A DNA stretch of 64,000 nucleotides, from positions 1 to 64,000 of the forward strand of contig QANT01005506.1 in assembly GCA_003254885.1 (NCBI GenBank). The letters are read 5' to 3'. The notes beneath the pieces are model-generated. The model saw only the letters and a list, made by a program, of their open reading frames with translations, did no database searches and was not told the DNA's origin. Shown here one piece after another: positions 52,454 to 63,870 of the stretch (positions are counted from its first letter, which is position 1; every line of letters begins with the position of its first letter). This DNA comes from Purshia tridentata. Lineage: Eukaryota; Streptophyta; Magnoliopsida; Rosales; Rosaceae. The translations under genes were made by a program, and so were the position numbers.

Positions 52454-54463
52454 ATGTTGGATTACTATGAGCAGCTTGCTGCTAGGCCGTCTTACCAAGA
52501 TTCTCTCAAGGTTCTCGAGGCTGATATTCAGCATGCCAATATACTGTGAGTCCATTACCCTTCTTCTTCTTCTTCTTCTTCTTTTCTTTTTTTTGTAATT
52601 TGTAATTTGTTTTTTGCTGTTTAAGTTCAATTTTGAAACTGGGTTTGTAAAATGTGAAACACAGTGGTAGGCTTCTGAATTTGTTCACTTAGTCGTGTAA
52701 TGTTTTGTTATGGTTTTCTATGTTCCAAATTTACTATTTTGAATTATTTAGAGTGAAATTATAATCAGCAATTTCCAAAAGGTTAAAAAATGGCGCATGA
52801 ACTTCTTATTCTGTATTAATTTTGCTTTTGCTTTTGCTTTTGCTTTTGATGGCTTGTTTCTTAGACAAAGCAATGGACACACACACACAGGGTTTGACTA
52901 TATTGCATTTAATATTGGATATACTCTGTTGGCTTCTCCCTGTTATCTTATCATTAGATTCGCTGGTGCTGGTTAGAATTGAATGTTGGGGGTTGCAGAA
53001 TACATGCAATCTTAAAAAGAAGACAGAGGTTCAGCGCACAACCATTTATATTTTAAGTGCACACCATCAATTTAGATAATGTTCAGCTTCTGTTCTTGCT
53101 TACCTAATTTGGTACCTTATTTTGAAATTTTTGCTGACCCTTTGAATGCTTTGTTTGATTAATAGATAGACCAACATATACTTCTGTGGTAACAGTTTAA
53201 GTGATTTTTTATGTTACTTGAATAAAAATATGTATGCAGGGCAGCTTCCATCCTCAAAAGCAAGGGTAGTACCTGTCTTCAAATGAAATTGGTTTACAAT
53301 CACTTGGCACCAATTTTCCTGCTTTTGCTTCAATGGATTGATTGCTCATGTTCATGTTTACTTTCCAGTTACTTAAATCTTTTCCACATAGTTGTATATA
53401 AGGTTGGTTTCTTCTTGCCTTTTCATATGTTTCTGAAGTGAATTAGATAGTTCAATGTTTTTCCCATTGTAAGAATGAGATCCAAGTTCTTGAATTTTTC
53501 CGTCTTTGTTGGTTTCATATATCTTTAGGTGCGCTCAGATGGGAGGCCAAGTATCTCTTCATATGGAAGGAAAGCTACCATCAGTGAATTTTACAGTTTG
53601 TAACCTATATTCTACTCTTTTTGGTAGTTTAACATATGTTTGAGAGGCTATTTGAACATCGTATTAGAGATTAGATTTTTGCATATGTTTTTCAGAAAAC
53701 AAGCCTGTCCATTGCATAGCTTCATTAGGTTTTTAGATAATGACTAATTCTGAATCTCATTTTGCCTGCTGTGATTACAATTTTCTAAATGCATTTCATT
53801 TTGGGGACTAGGGTTCTGGTCTTAAACTTTAATTGGTATAAAATATAGTATTTACATGCTTCCTTGTTTCTGAAATTTATCTTTATTCATGTCTTCCCCT
53901 ACCTAAAACTGCAGATGTCATATTACCATCCCTTCAGCGTCTCCATGGTGATTCATTGGAGCTGGATATCACCCAAGAGGAAGCTCTAGAGATGGTTGCT
54001 AAAAAGAGATATGAGGATAAGATAAAGCTTTCAGATGTGGACTTGGAAAGAGAAAATGAATGTGGGATCTGCTTGGAGCCTTGCACCAAAATTGTCTTGC
54101 CAAATTGCTGCCATGCCATGTGCATCAATTGCTACCGCGACTGGTATAAATACTCAATCTTTCCTTGTTTTAGTCTCATCCAGTGTTAGCACGTGATGAT
54201 GGGAGTTCATTACTTATAATCATTGCCACATCTTTGCATCTTTTTGTGATAGGAACGCTCGGTCAGAATCTTGCCCATTTTGCCGGGGAAGTATAAAGAG
54301 AGTGAATTCAGGGGACTTGTGGGTTCTGCCATGCGGCAGTGATGTGGTTGACACTCAAACTGTGTTGAAGGAGGATATGTTGCGGTTCTATCTTTTTATT
54401 AACAGCCTGCCTAAGGATATCCCGGATGCTCTATTTATAATGTATTATGAGTACTTAATTTGA
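52454..54463 (+). CDS. AIRP2: RING-type E3 ubiquitin ligase, AIRP2-like
   Basis: Predicted cytosolic ubiquitin ligase; Arabidopsis AIRP2 promotes abscisic-acid and drought responses. Exons: 52454-52545, 53240-53402, 53529-53595, 53915-54143, 54253-54463; 253 residues. The N-terminal half is the conserved plant helical region (SLKVLEADIQHANILAA, then QMKLVYNHLAPIFLLLLQWI). The RING starts at C157 (ECGICLEPCTKIVLPNCCHA, then MCINCYRDW) and ends with CPFCRG, all eight zinc ligands present. The end (RFYLFINSLPKDIPDALF) follows AIRP2. The ATG at 52454 is the first in frame that keeps the conserved SLKVLEADIQHAN segment; the residues before it differ from Arabidopsis. Confidence 0.92.
52561..52583 (+). 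repeat. (TTC)n microsatellite in AIRP2-like intron 1
   Basis: Seven to eight TTC units lie 16 bases after the 5' splice site, within the polypyrimidine-rich start of intron 1. Confidence 0.9.
52819..52848 (+). repeat. (TTTTGC)n hexamer repeat in AIRP2-like intron 1
   Basis: Five near-perfect TTTTGC units in tandem inside intron 1. Confidence 0.9.
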
Positions 54464-55276
54464 TCAAACATACAAATTGGTGTATAGAAAGAGAAAATTG
54501 CCAACCATCACATGTATAGTCTGGTGAGGCTTTCACCTCGAAAATTTCTTTTCCACTTCTCGTCGTGCAAAATACTGTACATGCTTTGTGTAAGAGACAA
54601 ATATATAAATATCAGAAGAATTACCTTTTCCCGCATGCAATTTTGATTTTGTAATGTAGGCCATGTGCTTCCTACCTTGCATTCAGGAAGGAGTTCATTT
54701 CCAATGGGATTGCAATAAAAAATTTTTTCTCTTTTACCTTTGTTGCCTTCTAGCTATTTGTTGGACAATTAAATGGCGTGGAATATGGCATTGATGAGAC
54801 AACAAAAACAATGTTTATTAGGCTACTATGTGCAATACACTTCTCAATGTCATGACTGGATGCTTTCTAATTGCGTCTATATTGCATGGGAGATACAGAC
54901 AGTTACTTCATCTTGCAATAAGAGTGTCAAGCATGTTGTAGTTGCATTTGTTCCACACATTTGTATGTGTACAATAATCAAGGTTCATTCGATACCTAAT
55001 TCCCCTGTTTTCACTAATCAGACAGGTTATTAATCCATTCTGCTTGACACTGGTACGAATGCATTCATCTGAAGTGTGAGCTTTGGAGCATTAAAGATTT
55101 GTTCACTCTGGTATATATATCAAGAAGACATACATCAGATTACATTTAACAGATTGATTATTGCCCACGGAAAGGTCCCCAATTATGTCCCATTTCGAAA
55201 AGGGTCATATTTCACCATGTAAAATTTTTAGAAGGATGTTCTAAATTTTGGAAGCTGATCCAAAGGAAAACAATAC
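54464..55276. other. Convergent 3' flanks, AIRP2-like and GDSL genes
   Basis: Contains two 3' UTRs. The 86-codon frame at 54773-55033 shows no domain and was not called. Nothing else was seen. Confidence 0.55.
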
Positions 55277-56626
55277 TCATCCATGACGCTGTTTCATGTC
55301 CAACAGGTAACTGAAGGGAGGGTGAGTGGTTTTGCCACTGAGAAACATATTAGAAAGCACCTTGTACATGGCTTCAGTGAGGTGAACTCCATCCCAATTT
55401 ATGTACTGAGAAGGGATTGGACAGGCTTTAGCAGAAGGCGTGCCACATGTAGCAAACACATCGAAGTTGTAAGGGTCACCTGTCCCACAGCAGGCCTTGA
55501 AGCTCTCCTTGAAACCATACTGGCGTGGATTCTTCATTACAGTGAAATAGGCATTCCAGTAATCTGCATAGGTGATGACAGCATGGGGAAACTGTCTCCT
55601 GAGTTCTTGCAACTTGGACTGGAGGACAAGGTTGTGGCGGTAGCTTTGGTTGTTCACACTCTTCACACATCCTATACCGTCTCTGTCATCTGCAGGAGCC
55701 AATGTCATGGACAAAGGCAAGCACCCTGACATTGGCAGACCTTGGACAACAACATACTTTGCACCCTTCTTTAACAATGCCTACAAATCACACAAACATT
55801 AGTCCATTTAGCCAAAATGTGTGAAAAATTAAACTAAATTCCTGACTATTTGGGACAGAAATTCTGGGCCTTATACATAATATGAATAAAATTAGAAGGC
55901 AATTTCTCCCTTTCATCAAATCTCATTCATTCAAAAAGGACAGGATCCATCCCCAAATGAAAATCTTACCTGCAAAAAACTAGTAACACTACTGATTCCA
56001 AGCTTTTGAATGGTGTCACCTGGAATATCAGATCCAAGTGTGTAAGCATAATCATTGACACCAATTTCACCAACCCAGAAGAGTGAATCATCAAATGCTC
56101 TTGCTTTGCACTCTGTTCCACCCACTTTGCAGCCGTGACTTTCCAAGAATTTGTCAAACCAAAGGAGCTGAGTTTGGATAGACTGAGGAGTGATATCAAG
56201 GCTCAGATTGTTCTTGACAAAGAACGCATGGTTTATGGCAGTAGAGCCAGCAACAGCAAAGTTAACCCCATGAGATGCATCTGTAGCATTTCTCACTATG
56301 GCCTGGTAAGGCTGCAAGTAAGGCAAGGACAGTGACTCAGCTATGAAGTCTATCACTAACCGGCCATCGGAGTATCGATTTGTGGAGTGGTGGAAGAAGG
56401 TGGCGCCATATGGGGGGTTGGAGACATGGCCAAAACCACTTGGACCAGAGACAGACCTTGTGTTGCCAGTGTCTGTGAATGAATCACCAAAGGCATAGAT
56501 TTTCTTGAAGGGATGTGGGTTTACTTTAGTTGTGTGAGTAGAGGCAGAACAAAAAGAAGAGGAGGAGAGGATGAAGATGAATATGAAGATGGTGGTGATG
56601 GTGATGGTAATGAGGACAGAAGCCAT
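55277..56626 (-). CDS. GDSL-type esterase/lipase (SGNH hydrolase)
   Basis: Secreted serine esterase. Exons 55970-56626 and 55277-55780 join in phase 0 to 386 residues. Residues 1 to about 28 form a signal peptide (hydrophobic ITITITTIFIFIFIL, then SSSSFCSA). Block I FGDSFTDTGN holds the nucleophile Ser49; the block III Asn is N191 in GEIGVNDY; the catalytic pair is D349 and H352 in WDGVHLTEA. Length is normal for plant GDSL enzymes. From memory it resembles At3g48460, a GDSL gene beside the Arabidopsis TEL2 homologue. Substrate is unknown; the family acts on fatty-acyl or acetyl esters. Confidence 0.95.
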
Positions 56627-56696
56627 TTCTAACTCTCAAGGCTTCCAAGTTCCAAGCTTTACTTGCTAGCTTTTACTCTGCAGGCACACTTTGTGG

Positions 56697-56704
56697 CTTA
56701 TATA
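56697..56704 (-). promoter_or_regulatory. TATA box of the GDSL gene
   Basis: TATATAAG on the minus strand, about 70 bases before the start codon. The same box is kept at the corresponding place (58836-58843) in the decayed second copy of this flank. Confidence 0.65.
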
Positions 56705-57029
56705 CTTATTTTCTTTTTCAAAATGGCAAATATGTCCTTCACGTCACTAGTAGTAGAAGCCTAAAAGGCAAGGCTTTATTTGGACTGCATTTGATTGTCA
56801 TGAATGTAGTTTGGGTTAAGAAAGGCAAGAATAAAGAACTTTATTATTTGAAGCTTTGAAGGCGTCAGAGTCTATTGAAAACTTACATCTATAAGACAGC
56901 GTATGTGAATTATTCTTACATGCTATTATTGGTAGCAACCGTACCATCTACTTGATGGATTAATTTAGCAAGAAATAATAAGATTTGTCCTTGATAATCC
57001 AACACAAGGTGCTCTATTATATTTTTATT

Positions 57030-57340
57030 CTCCTTGGGTCAAAGATTGTAAAACATATATATATATGTGTATTTTGTTCTCTCAAAAAAGATGATTGTTT
57101 TTATGAAGAAAACTTGTTTTAATATGTTAATATATTGTACCAAGAGTAAAAGTTATTAGCATATCCCACATCATGAAAAAAATTTACGTATGAATGTAAC
57201 ACCACCACATTGGCACGATACCTATGAGATAACATGGTGTGAATACATACGATATCAAAAGAAGTACCGCATGAATAGACCAAGTTCCTATCATATACTT
57301 TGTGTCAAGAGAAAGAGCTTGAGTAACTCTAGCCATAAAA
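57030..57340 (+). repeat. Dispersed repeat, copy 2
   Basis: Related to 16010-16250, with extra inserted bases (a TA-rich part near 57056-57070 and part of 57170-57240). Shared blocks include TTAGCATATCCCACATC and AAGTACCGCATGAATAGACC. It sits in the upstream region of the GDSL gene and is missing from the decayed duplicate of that region (58.7-59.3 kb), so it may have inserted after the duplication. Confidence 0.75.
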
Positions 57341-58265
57341 ATATGAAAATTCTTAGTGTTACCTATGTTATGATGTTAATTTTAAGTTATTTAAAATAAG
57401 GCGGGTGAACACATAATGGAATATTATTTAAAATTCAAATTGAGAACATAAATCTGGAATTTTCAAAATTATTGTAAAAAAAAAAAAAAGGTAAAACTCA
57501 AAATGCCATAGTAAATGCTGAAGGTGGCTGTTCAGGTAGGATTTGAGTTGAAAAATCTAAGTTACAAAGACCAACGAAGTGGTTTTCTTGTTTTGGACCT
57601 TTGGTCCCCAATTCACCAAAAAAGACAGATCAATGAAGTGGTGGGTGATGAACATTATGGCAATTCAAGATGAATAGTTAAACGTTGTTCTATTAATAAT
57701 TAGTGTGAAAAGGGAGGTGAGTTATAAATGGAGCTAAAAAATCTTGAGGTAGTTAGTTGTTGGGAAAATAGTTGGGCTTTAAATGAGCATATGTGCCAAC
57801 ACACCACACACCCAACTGCCATTCTCTTCTAAAGTTCTAATGATAGTGAGAAACAGATAGAACATGAACACAGAAAATGGTTTTCTCTTTTCTTATCTTT
57901 ATTACTTTCTTTTTTACATACACTTTCACAAAGACTTAGGGCGGTGCTTTGAAGCCTTTGATGTACATCTTTAAATATTGCAACTACCTCCATGACCTTA
58001 CATTATGTGCTAAATGCCATGTATGTACTGATGTAACCAAGTCCACAAGAACATCATTTATATGTAGGACTCATTTTAAAGATTGGACTCATGTGAGTCC
58101 CACATAAATGCTGTTCCATTATTCATCACAGGGAACAAGACACGTAGATACCAAAACTGTAAAAAACATTGTATTCACTATGTAACCTGTAAATGGTTCG
58201 GATTTTGGTCCGATTCCGATGTCAATAATAAGATATGAATTGTGAATTCAGTGTTATTGTGAATG

Positions 58266-58357
58266 GTTGAGTTTGCTGTCGTCTCATGCTTGTACAAGAT
58301 GGGTCAGCAGATTGTCACCTAACCCCCAGCAATCTACAACAAGGACATGGATATTAG
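58266..58357 (-). pseudogene. HAL3 gene fragment (exon 2 start and splice junction)
   Basis: The stretch from about GTCTCATGCTTGTACAAGAT to CCCCCAGCAATCTACAACAAG matches 59955-60045, the 5' end of HAL3 exon 2 with its acceptor site and some intron. The rest of the gene is absent. It lies in the first unit of the proposed block duplication. Confidence 0.88.
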
Positions 58358-58499
58358 ATCGGGACCATGAATTTCCTATATTAGCAAATCCCAAGCATTT
58401 GGAATTAATAGTTAAAGCAGATTATCATTTGGGTCTCCTATAAAATCTTTCATAAAGGCGTCTCTTTACTTGCAGAGACTTTCAAAGTTGAATAAAGAG

Positions 58500-58722
58500 A
58501 TATAGGAGATCCAAGTTCTTGAATATTTTGGTGTATGCTGGTTTCATATGTCTTCTCATCACTACATTCTACAGTTTGTAACCTATTTTCTACTATTTTT
58601 GGTAGTTTAACATCTCTTTAAGAGGCTATTTGAACGTCGTCTAGAGATTAGATTTTTACATATGTTTTACAGAAAGCAAGCCTGTCTATTGCATAGCTTC
58701 ATTAGTTATTAAGTCATGTCGT
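58500..58722 (+). pseudogene. AIRP2-like gene fragment (intron 2 to intron 3, most of exon 3 missing)
   Basis: Matches 53472-53740. GAGATCCAAGTTCTTGAAT and TCTACAGTTTGTAACCTAT are shared, as are a GGTAGTTTAACAT...GAGGCTATTTGAAC stretch and AGCAAGCCTGTC. Most of the exon 3 coding bases (about 53530-53580) are deleted in this copy. Confidence 0.9.
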
Positions 58723-58725
58723 CGT

Positions 58726-59290
58726 CTCTGTCATCTGCTGAGAAAGATGTGAATACAGAAGCCATTGTTGTCTTAACTCATCAAGGCTTTCCTAGTTCCA
58801 AACTTCCAAGCTTTTGCTCTGCGTGTAAACTCTAGCTTATATACCTTTTTGTCTTTTTAAAAATGCCAAATATGTCCTTCACCTCTCAAGTATGGTTATA
58901 TGAATAATAATTTTTTTATTGAATACAAGAATTATTTTTTATTGGACATATGAATTATTCTTATGAGCTATTATTAGTAACATCTAATTTGATGGATTAA
59001 TTAATTAATTTTAGCTGGAAAAGATAAAATCTATCCTTGATAATCAACCACACAACAATGACAGGGTTCTCCCATTTTAATTTTTATCTCCTTGGTCGAA
59101 TATTTCTGAAGGAGTGCAAAGAGGTGTTTTGATAGTTTTAAAATTAAAGGGACTTGGAGGCTTGGGGCCAAAGATGTTGAAGTAGTTAATGAAAATAGTT
59201 GGGCATAAATGAGCATGTGCCCACTCCCAACTGTTTCTCTGCTTATTTTTCCGAGAAAGAGATAGAAAATGAAATGAAATGGCTTTCTTT
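58726..59290 (-). pseudogene. GDSL gene 5' flank fragment (start codon region and promoter)
   Basis: Collinear with the GDSL gene: TCTCTGTCATCTGC as in exon 2 (55680), then ACAGAAGCCATT covering the start codon (56620), the TATA box, CCAAATATGTCCTTCAC (56730), TTGATGGATTAAT (56953), and AAAATAGTTGGGC...AAATGAGCAT (57768). Nearly the whole coding region is missing. Confidence 0.9.
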
Positions 59291-59711
59291 TATTCTTTTT
59301 AGTTAAAACGGGTCAAAGACCAAAAGAATCAACTACAAACAAATGGCCCTACAAACAAATTGCTTTGTAGTTTCACTCCACTTTGGGCAGTGCCCAGACT
59401 TCCTAAGCACCAATGCTCACCAACTACCACAATGCACCAGTGAACTCTGCTATGAAAGTAGATGAATAAAGGACCATATTTCATTATAAAACTATAAATC
59501 AGTTGCTAGAACCAAAATTACTTCTGAAATGTAGAACCAAATGATGTGCCAAATCAACTATTACTATTGTAGATGAATAGTAATTAACTGTTTACATACC
59601 AAGAAACAATGCACCTAAATACAAAATCAAAAGGCCTCGAACAACAATTCTAGCATGTTATACATACCATCAAGTCAAATTATTTCATCAGGTGTCAAGA
59701 TGGCAGCTGTA

Positions 59712-60715
59712 CTATACTGCTTGCTGAACAATATTGCCACCTTGCTGAGCACGTGACTCAAAAAAGAGTCTTACAGTCGAGTAAATCAAAGAAGGCTCAG
59801 CCATTGCACCATTCCCGTAATCCCCACAAGCCAGCCTCTTTGTGACGGGTGGGATGAGTGAGACTCCAAGTTCATCGATTGACATGAGATGTCGCTCTGT
59901 GAAAGGATTGTTCCACATTAAAGTGTTCATGGATGGTGCAACAAAAAAAGGCTTGTTGTAGTCCCATGCTCGTACAACACAGGTGAGTAGATTGTCACAC
60001 AATCCCCCAGCAATCTACAAGAACAACATGGGACATTAATTTAACAATAAAGGAGTAAAATTATAGATTCTGCACATGATCAAACCAGATAGAGAGGATG
60101 AGCAATAAAATTTGAAAGTTACTCAGAAAATGACAATTGAGTGAAATGTTGACATGCAGTTTCTAGTGAAATGAACTTTCACCTATATAATCCTGTTGTT
60201 TTCTTTTTTTTTTTGTGGATAGGAAACAATTTAATCTTAGAGGGAAACATAACTTTCTTTTAATACACTAACTTAAAACAACTTTCTTTTTCTTTTCTTT
60301 TTTCTACAAGAAACAAACTTAAAACAACTTTCTAAAGTAACAAGATTTCCGGATTGCTCAACATTACCTTGCCTAGTGTGTTTGCTGACAATGGAGCAAT
60401 AACCATGATATCAGCCCAACGGCGGAGCTCAATGTGAAGCACGCTATCACCTATTTTGTTCCAACTGGCCCATTCATCCTCATCAGCGTAAAGAATTACA
60501 TCCTTAGGAAGTGATGCTCTATCAATGAAATGCAAAGATGCTCTTGTGGCAACTGCTCTTACTTCTGCCCATTCAGAAAAGCTATGGCAGAGGTTACCAA
60601 ACTTTATGGCAGCTACACTTCCGCTAGCAGCGAGTAGAATTCGTGGCTTCCTTGGAGCACCATTGGTTTGTATTGGCTGCATTTGTGCACTCCCAGATTC
60701 AGAGCAAGACGCCAT
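59712..60715 (-). CDS. HAL3: Phosphopantothenoylcysteine decarboxylase HAL3
   Basis: FMN flavoprotein catalysing the third step of coenzyme A synthesis: decarboxylation of 4'-phospho-N-pantothenoylcysteine to 4'-phosphopantetheine. Coding exons 60368-60715 and 59712-60014 give 216 residues (AtHAL3a is about 209). Catalytic His94 is in VLHIELRRWAD; the substrate-recognition Asn146 is in PSMNTLMW; the reducing Cys179 is in LACGDYGNGAM; the FMN-binding start is LLAASGSVAAIK. All are intact. A 5' UTR intron is likely. HAL3 is also linked to salt tolerance and growth in plants. Confidence 0.96.
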
Positions 60716-60718
60716 AAC

Positions 60719-61410
60719 CTATTCAAGAGATGTCAGACACCTTAAGCATCCTAGGTACAACAGTGGTCATTCCCTCAACAATGTCTACGATTCTCCCAAC
60801 CACTAATACTCCATACAAAAACAAAATATACCAAAATTGACCAAAGATGAAGCGTTCAGAATCAAGATTCAAAACCCATAAACCCAATATTAATTCCATT
60901 TAGAATATCAAACCCAATCAATATTGCAGACATATTATCAAAACCCATGGATCATTTCGCTCTCAAAACTCATGTATGTAAAATAGATAATTACCTAAAA
61001 TACGTTGAGAAGACACTGACTTTTGAATTGTATGAAGATTTTCAGTAAGCTCTTCTCCTCCTCTGATATCAAAATTAGTGTTTGATATAACTTCCCTCAA
61101 CTAAACATCTGCTAACTAACTAGATTTTATATATATTTGAACCAATGACAACTTGTCAAATTAAGAATATATATGTACATATAAAAGTTCTCAATTAATG
61201 AAACAATATGATGAAAGACTACCGAGAAAAAAAAATTATTTTCCCTTATTTTCTAGCCAACCAAACGGATCAAGCATTAAACAATCTCAAGCATAAGTGA
61301 AACTGTAATTCGTATTCGTTGAGCAAGACGTATACATTGACTTAATCCCATGGAATTTAGCACTAAAACAAAACAAAATTCCAGTACTTGAGTAAGAAAC
61401 CGTGACTTAC
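60719..61410 (-). other. Predicted 5' UTR intron of HAL3
   Basis: On the minus strand the donor CCAA|GTAAGT (61410) and the acceptor GAATAG|GTTATGG (60719) bracket 692 bp directly before the coding start. An alternative leader exon may end near 61000 (TTTTAG|GTAATT). Inferred from splice signals only. Confidence 0.55.
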
Positions 61411-61780
61411 TTGGAGTGGTAAGTTCCCTGTGGTTTCAGTCGCTTTAGGATTTTTGCAGAGAAACTCAGCGAGAAAGGTTGGTTTCAGAGCTCAAAACGC
61501 ACCGTTTGACCTTCTGTTGCCGTGAATAGGTCTCATACTGTGTCACTCCAGAGCGCTCCAAAGTCCAAATTTGAGCCAGATGGTGACGATCCTTTCAGTC
61601 TTTCAGACTAGAAAGACGTCGTCGTTTTTGCTCCCGTAAATTCTTTACGCAGCTGGGCTTTTCTTTTACTCTTTTCCGCCAGAGAATTGGGCTTTAACCC
61701 ACTCATATATGGTCGCACCCGATAGACCCGTTACCAGCCGATTGGTTTTCCTTTTAGTAAAGTGGGTTTTCTTTTTTTTT

Positions 61781-62007
61781 TTTCCAAATTATTTTATCTA
61801 CTTTTAATTACTAAGTTGATCATTATAATATATTTTTGATTAACTTTTTATTTTTACTTTTTTTTTGTTAAAAAATTATAGACTAATTCGGCAATATATT
61901 ACCAAAATATACATTTTCCAAATTATTTTATCTACTTTTAATTACTAAGTTGATCATTATAATATATTTTTGATAGACTAATTCGGCAATATATTACCAA
62001 AATATAC
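61781..62007. repeat. Tandem duplication of about 94 bp in AT-rich DNA
   Basis: TTTCCAAATTATTTTATCTA ... TTTTTGAT and AGACTAATTCGGCAATATATT occur twice (about 61781-61913 and 61915-62007). The first copy holds an extra T-rich 40-bp insert between the two blocks. Confidence 0.9.
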
Positions 62008-63074
62008 AAACGAGTTCGGTAGTTGACCATCGAAATAACACAAATATTTCGGCAAACTAATGTCAAATAGTCTAAAGGTGATCAGCTCATCAATGGAGGG
62101 TGGTCCGAAAAACTTAAGATTTTTTATTATTATTTTAAAGTGGTTTTGTTTTTTTGTTTTAAATAATGAACTTGACTTTTTTTAAAAATAAAGAATTCTA
62201 AAAGTATTCCATTATTTGAGTTCAAAATTCACAAAATATTTTTTCAACTTACTCCTCAACTCAAAAACAAAACCCAATAGCCCCCACCCAACACCATCCA
62301 CCCCACCGGTGTTGCTGCTGTTGCCACCGATCTTCATTAGTCTTTCCAACCTCCTTTTCTCTCTTACTTTTTCTGCCATTCCCATTATTTCCCTTTATTT
62401 GTATCTTTCTTTCCACTTTTCTTTATAGTCCAATGCAAAGATAGAAGAAATTATTATGTAAACTTGCAATACAATCAGGTAATGTAAATATATTATAATA
62501 TGGGTGAACAACGAGTTTATATTTATAAGATATAATATTATAATCTCCACCTATATTATAAACACATTAATTTGTGACATTGCAAGCTGTTAGTTTTTAA
62601 AATTCAATATTTATATCTTTGGTATTCACAATTCGTATATTTGGTTTACATAATTCATTAGTGTTTAACATTCAAACATTTATATTCATAATTCTCAAAT
62701 GGTGTTTATCATTTGTAATTTTGAGTCTTTGACATATATAATTTTTTGATATGGTAATTTTTGTATTCATTATTCATAATTTTGGTATTCACTATTCGTT
62801 CTTTTAGTATTTACCACATATTATTAAGTATTCAACATTTGTACATGTAACATCTTTATTTGTTATACCCAACAATCCAACATGTCGAAGAAAGTACCAA
62901 ACTATCAATTGTCAGTTTTTTTTTTTTTTTGTGGCTAAAACTTTATTTTCTTTTTTTTTTTAAACGGAGCCATTTATATGAAAATGGTGTATATAATATA
63001 CGTGCCTCAAGGTGTTAAATTTCAAAAATTTCGCCGAAATTTTCGTTTTTGAGGGGGGTCGAAATTTTAGAGCC
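62008..63074. other. AT-rich intergenic DNA with degenerate ATTCA/TATTCA motifs
   Basis: No gene was seen. 62580-62880 consists of loosely repeated words such as TATTCA, CATAATT and GTTTA, like a decayed minisatellite. Poly-T runs lie at 62918-62932 and 62950-62962. Confidence 0.5.
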
Positions 63075-63348
63075 ATACCATAAAAATTTTGAGTAGATTT
63101 CGAAAATTTCGGCAAAATACCCGAAATTTTTCGAAATTTTTGAAATCAAACTCAAACTCTAAAAATCAAAATCACAATTTCACAAAATTGGCACCTCAGA
63201 CCTTAAGGGAAATACCATAAAAATTTTGAGTAGATTTCGAAAATTTTGGCAAAATACCCGAAATTTTTCGAAATTTTTGAAATCAAACTCAAACTCTAAA
63301 AATCAAAATCAAAATTTCACAAAATTGGCACCTCAGACCTTAAGGGAA
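63075..63348. repeat. Perfect-class tandem duplication, 137-bp period
   Basis: The unit beginning ATACCATAAAAATTTTGAGT and ending CTCAGACCTTAAGGGAA occurs twice back to back (63075-63211 and 63212-63348) with only two or three differences. It is rich in the words CGAAATTTTT and AATTTCG. Confidence 0.95.
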
Positions 63349-63599
63349 TGAAAGCCTACGGTGAGGGAAGGAAAACCCAAAAAAAAAAAAGGGTGATCGG
63401 AGCTCGGAGGTGGCCGGAATTGGCGAAAGAATCCAGTGGTGGCTGACTTTTATTTTGCAATTTCCGATGCTTGTAGTGGTTGGCCAGCGTGGAGGAAGGG
63501 TGGGAGAAGATGGCCAGCGCCTGGGGGTCCCGCTGGTGGCCTTGGGTTGACCGGAAAAAGGCCGGCATGGTGGGCAGAAATGGAGGTGCTACTGCTGTG

Positions 63600-63870
63600 A
63601 GGGAGGAAGGAAAAAAAATAAATAAGGGGAAAGGACTCACGGGCAAGGAGGAGAGAGAGAGGAAAGAAGAAAAAAAGAAAAAAAAGGGGAAAGTGGGCTG
63701 GGCTCACGGGCTGCAGAAAATGTAGAGAAAGAAAGGAAGGAAAGAAAAAAAGAAGGAAGGAAAAGAAAAAAAGAAGGAAGGAAGGAAAAAAAAAAGGAAG
63801 GAAGAAATAAAAGAAGGAAGGAAAAAAGGAAGGGAAAAAAAAAGGAATGAAAGAAAAGAAAAAAATTTAG
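63600..63870 (+). repeat. Purine-only tract (GGAA/GAAA-rich)
   Basis: About 270 bases are nearly all A and G, with GGAAGGAA and GAAAAAAA words, following a GC-richer stretch at 63390-63600. The open frames here are low complexity and not genes. The stretch could be part of a transposon that continues past the right edge. Confidence 0.85.

Noticed and set aside
54773-55033. 86-codon frame between AIRP2 and GDSL genes
   Set aside because: Falls in converging 3' UTRs and resembles no protein known to me.
63480-63725. Frames of 81-96 codons near the right edge
   Set aside because: Coded by purine-rich simple sequence; composition explains the lack of stops.
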